Source: Bacteroidales bacterium (GTDB lineage: Bacteria; Bacteroidota; Bacteroidia; Bacteroidales; Azobacteroidaceae). From it: 5,992 nucleotides of DNA. Made by a program: the position numbers and the translations under genes. Below the pieces are notes generated by a model. The model had not been told where the DNA came from. It did not search any database and saw only the letters and a program-made list of their open reading frames with translations. The DNA lies in NCBI GenBank assembly GCA_020860885.1, contig JAJBTS010000101.1, positions 1-5,992 on the forward strand, written 5' to 3'. Shown here one piece after another: positions 1 through 5,992 of the stretch (within the stretch, counting starts at the first letter, position 1; every line of letters starts with the position of its first letter).

Positions 1-73
1 ACACTGTAAAAACAAGAATCTTTAATCGTTAATAATTTACCTCAATTTATATGTTTAATTAAATGAAAAATTT
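1..73 (+). promoter_or_regulatory. AT-rich 5' leader of the operon, promoter only weakly visible
   Basis: This stretch is very AT-rich and contains no gene. The best match to the Bacteroidota -7 box (TAnnTTTG) is TATGTTTA at 50-57, seven of eight positions. No TTTG-type -33 box lies at the usual distance upstream, and a start there would leave only about ten untranslated bases. The real promoter may therefore lie before the window. An ATG at 63 is followed by an in-frame stop after four codons, so it is not the transporter start. No riboswitch or operator is recognisable. Confidence 0.22.
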
Positions 74-3000
74 ATGAAAAGATTTACTTGGTTATTAACA
101 TGCTTTTTTATAAGTATGTGTTTGGCAATTGCGCAGAACAAACAAATAACAGGTATTGTTATGGATGAAAATAATGACCCTGCTATTGGAGTATCTGTAA
201 TTGTAAAAGGAACCTCGTTAGGCACTGTTACCGGAATGGATGGAACCTTTTCTTTTTCTGTTCCTCAAAATGCAACCTCTCTTGTATTTAAATATCTGGG
301 ATATCGCGACAAAGAAGTAACAATCACACCTAATATGACTGTTACGATGACTCTGGATTCTCAGGCATTGGATGAAGTAATGGTTGTCGCCTATGGTACT
401 GCCAAAAAGAGTTCTTTTACCGGGGCTGCTGAAGTTATCAGGGCAGAAGCTATTGAGAAAAGATCGGTTTCAGACCTTTCGAAGGCTTTGGAAGGCACAG
501 TTGCCGGCCTTCAATCTACTTCCGGAGGTGGACAACCCGGATCCGAAGCAAGTATCATGATTCGTGGTATTGGCTCCATTCACGCAGCATCAACTCCTTT
601 ATACGTCGTTGACGGAACACCTTACGACGGTGATATCAGCGCATTAAACCCTAATGACATCGAATCTGTGACGGTATTAAAAGATGCTTCTTCCGGAGCC
701 TTGTTCGGAGCACGTGGAGCAAACGGTGTTATTTTAATAACGACTAAAAAGGGAAAAGCGGGAAAAACCGATATTAACCTGAAAGCCTCATGGGGCGTTA
801 TTTCCCGTGCTATTCCGGATTATGAAACGGTTAATTCGGCTAGTTTTATGGAGCTGGCCTGGGAAAGTACAAGAAACCAATACTTATACGGAAGAAATCC
901 TCAACCTCTGGAAACAGCAAATGCACTGGCATCCGCTAACTTTATGGGATTATACGGAGGAGAAATTTATAATCCGTTTAATATAGCATCTTCTCAACTT
1001 ATTGACCCGGCAACAGGAAAAATCAATCCGAATGCTAAATTAAAATATTCAGACAACTGGATGAAAGAACCTGAAAACGATACTCCCATACGTCAGGAAT
1101 ATTTGTTAAGTATTTCCGATGGTACAGAAAAACACAGATACTTATTATCCTTGGGTTATCTGGACGAAAACGGATTATTGAAAAATTCTAATTTCTCCCG
1201 TTTCTCAGGACGGTTAAATATTGATTCTGATATAACCGATTATTTAAAAGGCGGAATGAATGTTGGGTTTTCACAAACAAAGCAGCAATCTTTATATGGA
1301 GAATCCAGTGCTTATAGTAATGTTTGGCATACTGCTCTCAATATGGCTCCCATTTATCCGGTTTATATCCGGGATACCAATGGAAATTATGTATTGGATT
1401 CGCAGGGTAAGAAACAATTCGATTATGGAACAACACGCCCCTATGCCAATGATTTTAACGTAATAGCTACTTTATTTGATGATAAGCAAACGAAAGAGAT
1501 GGATAATATGAATACCCATTTGTTTGCTGAACTCGGAGATAAAAACAATGAAAGTCTGGGATTCTTAAAAGACTTCAAGCTTCAGGTGAATTTAAATGCC
1601 GACTACCGGAACAGAAATGAAATGTTATACTGGAATCCGGAATTTGGCAACGCCAAAAATGTTCAAGGTTTGTTGAACAGAGAAAACAACCGTTTATTAA
1701 GTTACACTTTCAATCAATTATTGTATTACCAGAAAAAAGTCAATCTGCATAATTTCGATGTTATGGCAGGCCATGAATTCTATTCACGGAAATATACATT
1801 CTTATCAGGAGAAAGACAAACCTTCCCTTTTTCCGGATTGTATGAATTAGGTGCCGGAGCTGTTATAAACGATGCCGATTCCAATACGGACAGATATTAC
1901 GTAGAAGCTTATCTAAGCCGCCTGAATTACGACTACGCAGATAAATATTACTTCTCCGGGAGTTTCCGAAGAGATGCCTCTTCCCGGTTTCACCCCGATC
2001 ACAGATGGGGAACTTTCTGGTCTTTGGGAGGAGCCTGGAGAATAAGTGAAGAAGGGTTTTTATCTGGGAATGAGTGGTTGGACAACCTGACATTCAAAGC
2101 AGCTTATGGCGTACAGGGAAACGACTACCTGAGAGAGTTAATTGATGATATTTATTATCAAATGTATTATCCATGGCAAGGTGTATATGATCTGAGTTAT
2201 CCGAATGCAAACCTTTCGGGAGCATGGTTGAAAAGTATACAAAATGAAGATATCTCCTGGGAAAAAAGCCATAATTTTAATATCGGACTGGAAGGCCGTT
2301 TCCTGAAAAACAGATTATGGACAACTATCGAATACTTCCATCGCAAAACCAAAGATATGCTTCTGGAGAAAACGTTACCTCTCTCCAGTGGTTTTACTGG
2401 TTATCCTGCAAATGTAGGAAACGTAGTAAACCGGGGTGTGGATATAACTATCGGCGGAAGAATAATTAACCAGAATTCATTTATCTGGGATATGACACTG
2501 GTAGGTACCCATTTCAAAAATGAAGTTACGAAATTAAATTACGATGGACAGCAAATTATAGAAGGAAATAGGATCACTACTGTGGGACATCCTATCGACT
2601 CCTGGTATTTGCCTAAATCAGCAGGAGTGGATCCTCTCACGGGTAATCAGCTCTACTGGTATGAAGACGATAATGGTGAAATGGCTATTACGGACTCTTA
2701 CACTATCGGAACTGCAAACCGCTTTATCCAGGGTTCACGCATTCCTGATTTCTATGGTTCTTTAACCAACAACTTTACCATTGGAGATTTTGATGTATCT
2801 CTGCTGACCACATTCTCTATCGGAGGAAAAGAATACGATGTGGTGTATGCCAACTTAATGGGAATGCGCGATGCTGGTAATAACTGGCACAAAAACATGG
2901 AACGTAGATGGCAAAAACCAGGCGATATCACAGACGTTCCCCGCCTTCAGTTAGGAAACATAAATGCAGCTACAGATCAATACCTGATCAACGCATCTTA

Positions 3001-3217
3001 TTTTGCAATTAAAAATGTAACTGTAGGGTATACTTTACCTGCTTCTCTTCTGAATAAGATCAATATTTCACAAATAAGAATATTCGCTGTAGGAGACAAT
3101 TTGTATACCTTCTCACACTTTAAAGGGTTGGATCCTCAAAACAGTTTTTACGGAGGTCAATCTTATTCTTATGTACCCGTAAGGAATATTTCTTTTGGAA
3201 TCGATATTAAGTTTTAA
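74..3217 (+). CDS. SusC/RagA-family TonB-dependent outer-membrane transporter
   Basis: This 1047-residue protein is a nutrient importer that sits in the outer membrane and uses TonB-ExbBD energy to pull a glycan or oligopeptide captured by its SusD partner into the periplasm. Residues 1-20 form a signal peptide likely cut after AIA before Gln21. Residues about 24-95 form the carboxypeptidase-regulatory-like beta domain (GVSVIVKGTSLGTVTG, then DGTFSFSVP). A TonB-box-like segment, DEVMVVAYG, lies at 100-108. The plug spans about 110-230 and carries the SusC/RagA signature (LYVVDGTPYDG, NPNDIESVTVLKDASSGALF, GARGANGVILITTKKG). The rest is the barrel, with family motifs such as SFRRDASSRF (630-639), NRGVD (about 786-790) and a C-terminal Phe. 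There is no N-terminal STN signalling domain, which argues against control through an ECF sigma/anti-sigma pair. The length is normal and the frame intact. Family assignment is firm; the substrate is unknown. Confidence 0.97.
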   Translation: MKRFTWLLTCFFISMCLAIAQNKQITGIVMDENNDPAIGVSVIVKGTSLGTVTGMDGTFSFSVPQNATSLVFKYLGYRDKEVTITPNMTVTMTLDSQALDEVMVVAYGTAKKSSFTGAAEVIRAEAIEKRSVSDLSKALEGTVAGLQSTSGGGQPGSEASIMIRGIGSIHAASTPLYVVDGTPYDGDISALNPNDIESVTVLKDASSGALFGARGANGVILITTKKGKAGKTDINLKASWGVISRAIPDYETVNSASFMELAWESTRNQYLYGRNPQPLETANALASANFMGLYGGEIYNPFNIASSQLIDPATGKINPNAKLKYSDNWMKEPENDTPIRQEYLLSISDGTEKHRYLLSLGYLDENGLLKNSNFSRFSGRLNIDSDITDYLKGGMNVGFSQTKQQSLYGESSAYSNVWHTALNMAPIYPVYIRDTNGNYVLDSQGKKQFDYGTTRPYANDFNVIATLFDDKQTKEMDNMNTHLFAELGDKNNESLGFLKDFKLQVNLNADYRNRNEMLYWNPEFGNAKNVQGLLNRENNRLLSYTFNQLLYYQKKVNLHNFDVMAGHEFYSRKYTFLSGERQTFPFSGLYELGAGAVINDADSNTDRYYVEAYLSRLNYDYADKYYFSGSFRRDASSRFHPDHRWGTFWSLGGAWRISEEGFLSGNEWLDNLTFKAAYGVQGNDYLRELIDDIYYQMYYPWQGVYDLSYPNANLSGAWLKSIQNEDISWEKSHNFNIGLEGRFLKNRLWTTIEYFHRKTKDMLLEKTLPLSSGFTGYPANVGNVVNRGVDITIGGRIINQNSFIWDMTLVGTHFKNEVTKLNYDGQQIIEGNRITTVGHPIDSWYLPKSAGVDPLTGNQLYWYEDDNGEMAITDSYTIGTANRFIQGSRIPDFYGSLTNNFTIGDFDVSLLTTFSIGGKEYDVVYANLMGMRDAGNNWHKNMERRWQKPGDITDVPRLQLGNINAATDQYLINASYFAIKNVTVGYTLPASLLNKINISQIRIFAVGDNLYTFSHFKGLDPQNSFYGGQSYSYVPVRNISFGIDIKF

Positions 3218-3255
3218 TCAATCACTTAATGAGTAATTATATAAATAGAAAATAT

Positions 3256-4794
3256 ATGAAAATAATTAAATATATATTAGCGTCATTGCTTTTTATAGGA
3301 TTCATTTCCTGTGAAGATAAACTGGACACCTCCCCTGCTGTTAACCAGCCTGTAGACGTTATTTTCAAAACCGTAGAAAACGGTTTTGTCTCTTTGAATG
3401 GTATTTACAGATCTATGTATAGAACCACTTGGGCTACTGATTATAAAACGGAAAATTTCGGTCAGGCATCTGTTAACCTCGCCGCAGAACTTATGGGCGA
3501 AGATATGGCTCAATACGCTTCGGGCAGTGGCTGGTTCTGGTACGATTATTTATATCTGGTGAGAACCGAATATACCAGTCTGGAAGACAGGCCGTATGTC
3601 TGGTGGGCTATGTACCATGCTATCATTTCAAACTGCAACTACATCTTGAAGTACGCTCCGGGTGCGGAAGGCGACGAAGATGATAGAAACAGCCTGCTCG
3701 GACAAGCCTACGCTTTAAGAGCTTACTCTTATTTTTATCTGGCCCAGTTCTACCAGAGAACCTACAAAGGACACGAAGATGATCCCGGGATTCCTATCTA
3801 TACCGAACCTACCGATAATAAAACCAAAGGAGTTCCTCGCGGAACTTTGAGGCAGACTTACAAAAGAATAACAGACGATCTGAATGAAGCTATCCGTCTT
3901 TTAGAGAATGCTACGGGACAAACACATATATCCCATATCGATTATTATGTAGCCAACGGAATCAAAGCCCGGGTTGCTTTAGTGATGGAAGAATGGGAAA
4001 CAGCCGAAAATGCTGCATTAGAAGCCCTGAAAAAGCCTTCTTTGAAACTTATGTCAACAACCGATTTATTAAATGGATTCAGTAGTAAAGACAATGTGGA
4101 ATGGATGTGGGGATCGGAAGTCATTCCCGATCAGGCCACTACCTGGTATTCCTTTTTCGGACATATGGATGCATCCGCAGGTTACCATGCGGAAATGGCT
4201 CAAAAATGTGTCGGATCCTGGTTATACAATATGATTAACGATAACGATGTGCGGAAGAGCTGGTTCAATGGAATAAATACGAATCCGGAGCCGAAGCCCT
4301 GGGAAGTTGACTATTGCCAACAAAAATTCAGAGACGATTCTCCCAGTGCGGAAGGCGATTTAGTGTATATGCGTGCTGCCGAAATGTACCTGATCTTAGC
4401 TGAAGCCAGATGCCAAAGAGAAAACTACACGGGTGCAAGACAGGCTTTGTCGGATGTCATTACTTATAAGTACCCAACCTACGAAACAGTTTTAAGATCG
4501 AAAACGGATTCTAAGAACCTTACACTTAAATCAACAGAGAAAAATCAAACGGTCACTCTAATGGATGAAATTATCCTGCAACGACGTATTGAATTATGGG
4601 GAGAAGGATTCCGTATTTTGGATATTAAACGTCTGAAAACAGGTTTCATAAGAGATTATCCGGGAAGCAATCATACAACGAATGCAAGATTCAATATCAC
4701 AGATCCCGAATCGTGGGAATGGGTCATGTTGATTCCTCAAAAAGAATTTGACGGAAATGACAGCTTAGATCCGAGAACAGATCAAAATGAATAA
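3256..4794 (+). CDS. SusD/RagB-family nutrient-binding surface lipoprotein
   Basis: This is the SusD-like lid of the transporter encoded just upstream; it binds the ligand at the cell surface and closes over the barrel. The frame is open from an ATG at 3229, but the ATG at 3256 is preferred. It gives a 512-residue protein beginning MKIIKYILASLLFIGFISC, a compact lipoprotein signal with the lipidated cysteine at residue 19; the upstream start would add nine polar residues. Acidic residues follow the cysteine (CEDKLD), as expected for surface export in Bacteroidota. The N-terminal TPR-like helices include GQAYALRAYSYFYLAQFY and GIPIYTEPT. The C-terminal RagB/SusD domain includes YMRAAEMYLILAEA, LMDEIILQRRIELWGEGFR, ILDIKRLKTG and WVMLIPQKEF. 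Length and motif order are typical. The gene lies 38 bases after the transporter stop and 21 bases before the next gene, with no Shine-Dalgarno site. Ligand specificity cannot be read from the sequence. Confidence 0.96.
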   Translation: MKIIKYILASLLFIGFISCEDKLDTSPAVNQPVDVIFKTVENGFVSLNGIYRSMYRTTWATDYKTENFGQASVNLAAELMGEDMAQYASGSGWFWYDYLYLVRTEYTSLEDRPYVWWAMYHAIISNCNYILKYAPGAEGDEDDRNSLLGQAYALRAYSYFYLAQFYQRTYKGHEDDPGIPIYTEPTDNKTKGVPRGTLRQTYKRITDDLNEAIRLLENATGQTHISHIDYYVANGIKARVALVMEEWETAENAALEALKKPSLKLMSTTDLLNGFSSKDNVEWMWGSEVIPDQATTWYSFFGHMDASAGYHAEMAQKCVGSWLYNMINDNDVRKSWFNGINTNPEPKPWEVDYCQQKFRDDSPSAEGDLVYMRAAEMYLILAEARCQRENYTGARQALSDVITYKYPTYETVLRSKTDSKNLTLKSTEKNQTVTLMDEIILQRRIELWGEGFRILDIKRLKTGFIRDYPGSNHTTNARFNITDPESWEWVMLIPQKEFDGNDSLDPRTDQNE

Positions 4795-4815
4795 TCACCT
4801 ATAAAGAATAATCAT

Positions 4816-5634
4816 ATGAAAAGTAAAATAATATATTTATTAACAACGGTTTTAGTTTCCTCTTTACTGTTCAATGCTTATGAAGATGATGCAAAAGGGC
4901 CTGTTTATAATGAATTAGGAAATAAAGATTATGTATCTTTTCTCAGTGCAACACAAACATTCGAAATAGATCAAAACAGCAAAGTACTGGTTTATATGGG
5001 CCATGCAAACAAAAATATCGTAAATACGAATGCTAAAGTCGTTCTAAGTTTTGATGATGAAGAGTCAGAAGCTCTCTTTTCACTGGCTTCCGACGAAATT
5101 TCTTTCGGAACCAATCCCCTTGTTCCTGTGGAAATCATTTACGATATAGATAAACTGGAATTTAAAAAGAATTACGCAATGACACTTAAAATTGCGGATG
5201 ACGAAACAACATATCCGTTGGGATCTGATATAAAAGAGACTACAGTCACAATAAAGCGTGCTCTCACATTTTCCTACGTTGGAAAAGGACTTTATACATC
5301 TTTATTACTCGAAGGAGATACGGAAGAAGTAGATATAGAAAGAGCAGATCAGAACCCAAATGTATATCGGTTATCCGGATTTTATAAAAATGCCATAGAA
5401 TTTATTATCGACCCGAAAAATGGTACTGCCATTATCGATCCTCAGGATTTAGGAGAAGATATTTTCGGCGAAGGCACCAATTCATGGATCTGGTGCGAAA
5501 GTGGCACATATTCAGATGGAGTTTGCACTTTTGGAGGAAATACATGGGACAATGCGTGGTTCACCGACGATGCTTTAGAAGCAGGAGCTCCTATGGAAAA
5601 TGAAGTGATAGTATTACCACCAGATAGTTATTAA
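4816..5634 (+). CDS. Putative secreted accessory protein in SusE/SusF-like position, lipobox cysteine absent
   Basis: This 272-residue protein is the third gene of the operon, where SusCD loci usually encode an extra surface ligand-binding lipoprotein. I do not recognise its exact family. Residues 1-21 form a signal sequence (positive MKSK start, then a hydrophobic stretch to LLFNA). Residues about 38-149 are strand-rich and look like an Ig-like or Calx-beta-like fold (VSFLSATQTFEI, AKVVLSFDDEES, FGTNPLVPVEIIYD, KKNYAMTLKIADDE). Residues about 150-272 form a second beta-rich domain (YVGKGLYTSLL, PNVYRLSGFY, IEFIIDPKNG). The only two cysteines, 227 and 237, may pair as a disulfide. The protein is acidic and has no visible catalytic motif. 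Oddly, residue 22 is Tyr (TAT, 4879-4881) in LLFNAYEDD, exactly where a lipoprotein would have Cys before acidic residues. The role in substrate binding is inferred from position; secretion is well supported, but lipidation is not as written. Confidence 0.85.
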   Translation: MKSKIIYLLTTVLVSSLLFNAYEDDAKGPVYNELGNKDYVSFLSATQTFEIDQNSKVLVYMGHANKNIVNTNAKVVLSFDDEESEALFSLASDEISFGTNPLVPVEIIYDIDKLEFKKNYAMTLKIADDETTYPLGSDIKETTVTIKRALTFSYVGKGLYTSLLLEGDTEEVDIERADQNPNVYRLSGFYKNAIEFIIDPKNGTAIIDPQDLGEDIFGEGTNSWIWCESGTYSDGVCTFGGNTWDNAWFTDDALEAGAPMENEVIVLPPDSY

Positions 5635-5658
5635 TTTATAATTCATTTTTATATAAAG

Positions 5659-5693
5659 TGAGGTGCCTTGTAGATGTCAGGCACCTCTTTTTT
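5659..5693 (+). terminator. Rho-independent terminator of the susCD-like operon
   Basis: GAGGTGCCT at 5660-5668 pairs perfectly with AGGCACCTC at 5679-5687, a 9-bp stem with a 10-base loop (5669-5678). Six T residues follow directly at 5688-5693. It starts about 24 bases after the stop of the third gene and so closes the three-gene unit. On the opposite strand no equally good T-run follows the stem, so it probably acts on + strand transcription only. Confidence 0.92.
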
Positions 5694-5801
5694 ATATCTT
5701 TCTATTGGGAGCCCACCGAAAATCATTTTTCTAATATTTAATTCTAAGAGACTTATTTAACCTCTTAAACACCCTTTCGTTCAATCTGTTTTTACTGACC
5801 T
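5694..5801. other. Non-coding spacer between terminator and repeat array
   Basis: No open frame of convincing size exists on either strand here; the longest minus-strand start, near 5725, runs only about 24 codons and crosses the terminator. A weak 6-bp inverted repeat, TAAGAG (5745-5750) with CTCTTA (5762-5767), is within chance for AT-rich sequence. I see no RNA gene or clear promoter. Confidence 0.6.
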
Positions 5802-5802
5802 C

Positions 5803-5841
5803 TCAGGTATATACCCCAGAAACTCTGAGGTATATACCCGA
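5803..5841. repeat. Potential hairpin formed by the first two palindrome copies
   Basis: The core at 5806-5815 can pair with the core at 5829-5838 over 10 bp. After one mismatch the stem continues as CAGA (5817-5820 is read C-A-G-A) with TCTG (5824-5827), leaving a three-base loop AAC at 5821-5823. Each core could instead self-pair between two molecules, so the hairpin is one possible structure and not a proven one. No T-run follows, so it is not a standard intrinsic terminator. Confidence 0.6.
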
Positions 5842-5870
5842 ACGCCTTTGTCAAAAGGATAACCTCCCCA

Positions 5871-5911
5871 CTCAGGTATATACCCGAGAGCTGCTGGGAT
5901 ATATACCTGAG
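5871..5911. repeat. Long hairpin formed by the last two palindrome copies
   Basis: CTCAGGTATATACCC at 5871-5885 is the reverse complement of GGGATATATACCTGAG at 5896-5911 apart from one extra base in the right arm. This gives a 15-bp stem with a single bulge and a 10-base loop at 5886-5895. It is the most stable-looking structure in the intergenic region after the terminator. The sequence after it (TTTAAGTCAC) has only three T residues, so termination here would be weak at best. Confidence 0.7.
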
Positions 5912-5928
5912 TTTAAGTCACAACTAAT

Positions 5929-5970
5929 AGGTAACCATTAGCTGTTATTTCTTATTACGAATGGTTACCT
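5929..5970. repeat. Perfect 11-bp inverted repeat with 20-base loop
   Basis: AGGTAACCATT at 5929-5939 is exactly reverse-complementary to AATGGTTACCT at 5960-5970. The 20-base spacer is AT-rich and no T-run follows on either strand, so this is not a clear terminator. An operator for a downstream gene, an mRNA hairpin, or the end of a small mobile element are all possible. The arms share AGGTA and ACC with the neighbouring palindromes but are out of their 23-bp register. Confidence 0.75.
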
Positions 5971-5992
5971 CATTGAAAGCTTTTAATAATAT
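5971..5992. other. Window end, small AAAGCTTT palindrome
   Basis: The last bases are AT-rich and contain the 8-bp palindrome AAAGCTTT (5976-5983). No gene start is visible. Such a short AT-rich palindrome can arise by chance, and the sequence after it lies outside the window. Confidence 0.4.

Larger units (their letters stand above)
5802..5916. repeat. Array of 23-bp units each centred on a GGTATATACC palindrome
   Basis: Four copies of a palindrome close to CTCAGGTATATACCYGAG occur here. Three have the perfect 10-bp self-complementary core GGTATATACC, at 5806-5815, 5829-5838 and 5875-5884. The fourth has one core change, GATATATACC at 5898-5907. Core starts are 23, 46 and 23 bases apart, so all fit a 23-bp register with one slot (5848-5870) lacking a recognisable in-phase core. 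The third copy, CTCAGGTATATACCCGAG (5871-5888), is palindromic over 18 bp apart from one mismatched pair. The units are tandem, with no CRISPR-like unique spacers. Function is unknown; options include a repeated binding site for a dimeric protein, an iteron-like element, or a small repetitive palindromic element. Confidence 0.85.

Noticed and set aside
1260..1463. 67-codon open frame on the + strand inside the transporter gene
   Set aside because: It is an out-of-frame shadow of the SusC-like gene with no recognisable domain or start signal.
1863..2093. 76-codon open frame on the - strand inside the transporter gene
   Set aside because: It lies antisense to well-conserved barrel coding sequence; its low-complexity product resembles no family.
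3229..3255. Upstream ATG as the start of the SusD-like gene
   Set aside because: It would place nine polar residues before the lipoprotein signal; the ATG at 3256 gives the usual Met-Lys start and a cysteine at residue 19.
3283..3513. 76-codon open frame on the - strand inside the SusD-like gene
   Set aside because: It is antisense to the signal peptide and first helices of a clear SusD-like protein, with no support of its own.
5635..5725. Short minus-strand frame starting near 5725
   Set aside because: About 24 codons that run through the terminator stem; nothing supports translation.
5745..5767. TAAGAG/CTCTTA inverted repeat as a regulatory hairpin
   Set aside because: Six base pairs with an 11-base loop in AT-rich sequence is expected by chance.
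5802..5911. Repeat array as a CRISPR
   Set aside because: The interval between palindromic cores is only 13 bases apart from one gap, and the fourth copy is inverted in its flanks. There are no uniform 30-base spacers and no cas genes.

Overview
The window looks like part of a Bacteroidota chromosome, probably Bacteroidales. The basis is a tandem SusC/RagA-type TonB-dependent transporter and SusD/RagB-type lipoprotein, AT-rich sequence, and starts without clear Shine-Dalgarno sites. No 16S rRNA or other taxon marker is present, so the genus cannot be named.

Layout: bases 1-73 are an AT-rich leader with at most a weak promoter-like motif. A three-gene + strand operon follows: a SusC-like outer-membrane transporter (74-3217), a SusD-like surface lipoprotein (start best placed at 3256, end 4794), and a 272-residue secreted protein in the SusE/SusF-like third position (4816-5634). 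The gaps are 38 and 21 bases. A strong intrinsic terminator (5659-5693) closes the operon 24 bases after the last stop. The final 300 bases hold no supportable gene. They carry four palindromic GGTATATACC-type elements set on a 23-bp register (5802-5911), able to form two hairpins, followed by a separate 11-bp inverted repeat (5929-5970).

How the genes should work together: in this family SusC is the barrel and SusD is the hinged lid that captures a glycan or peptide at the surface. The third product would be an accessory ligand-binding protein beside them. No glycoside hydrolase, peptidase, sulfatase or regulator lies in the window, so the cargo cannot be assigned.

Two points deserve attention. 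The third protein has a lipoprotein-like N-terminus with tyrosine where the lipidated cysteine is expected (one base from a Cys codon). The second is the phased palindromic array downstream of the operon. Both the core transporter genes and their order are otherwise ordinary for the phylum.
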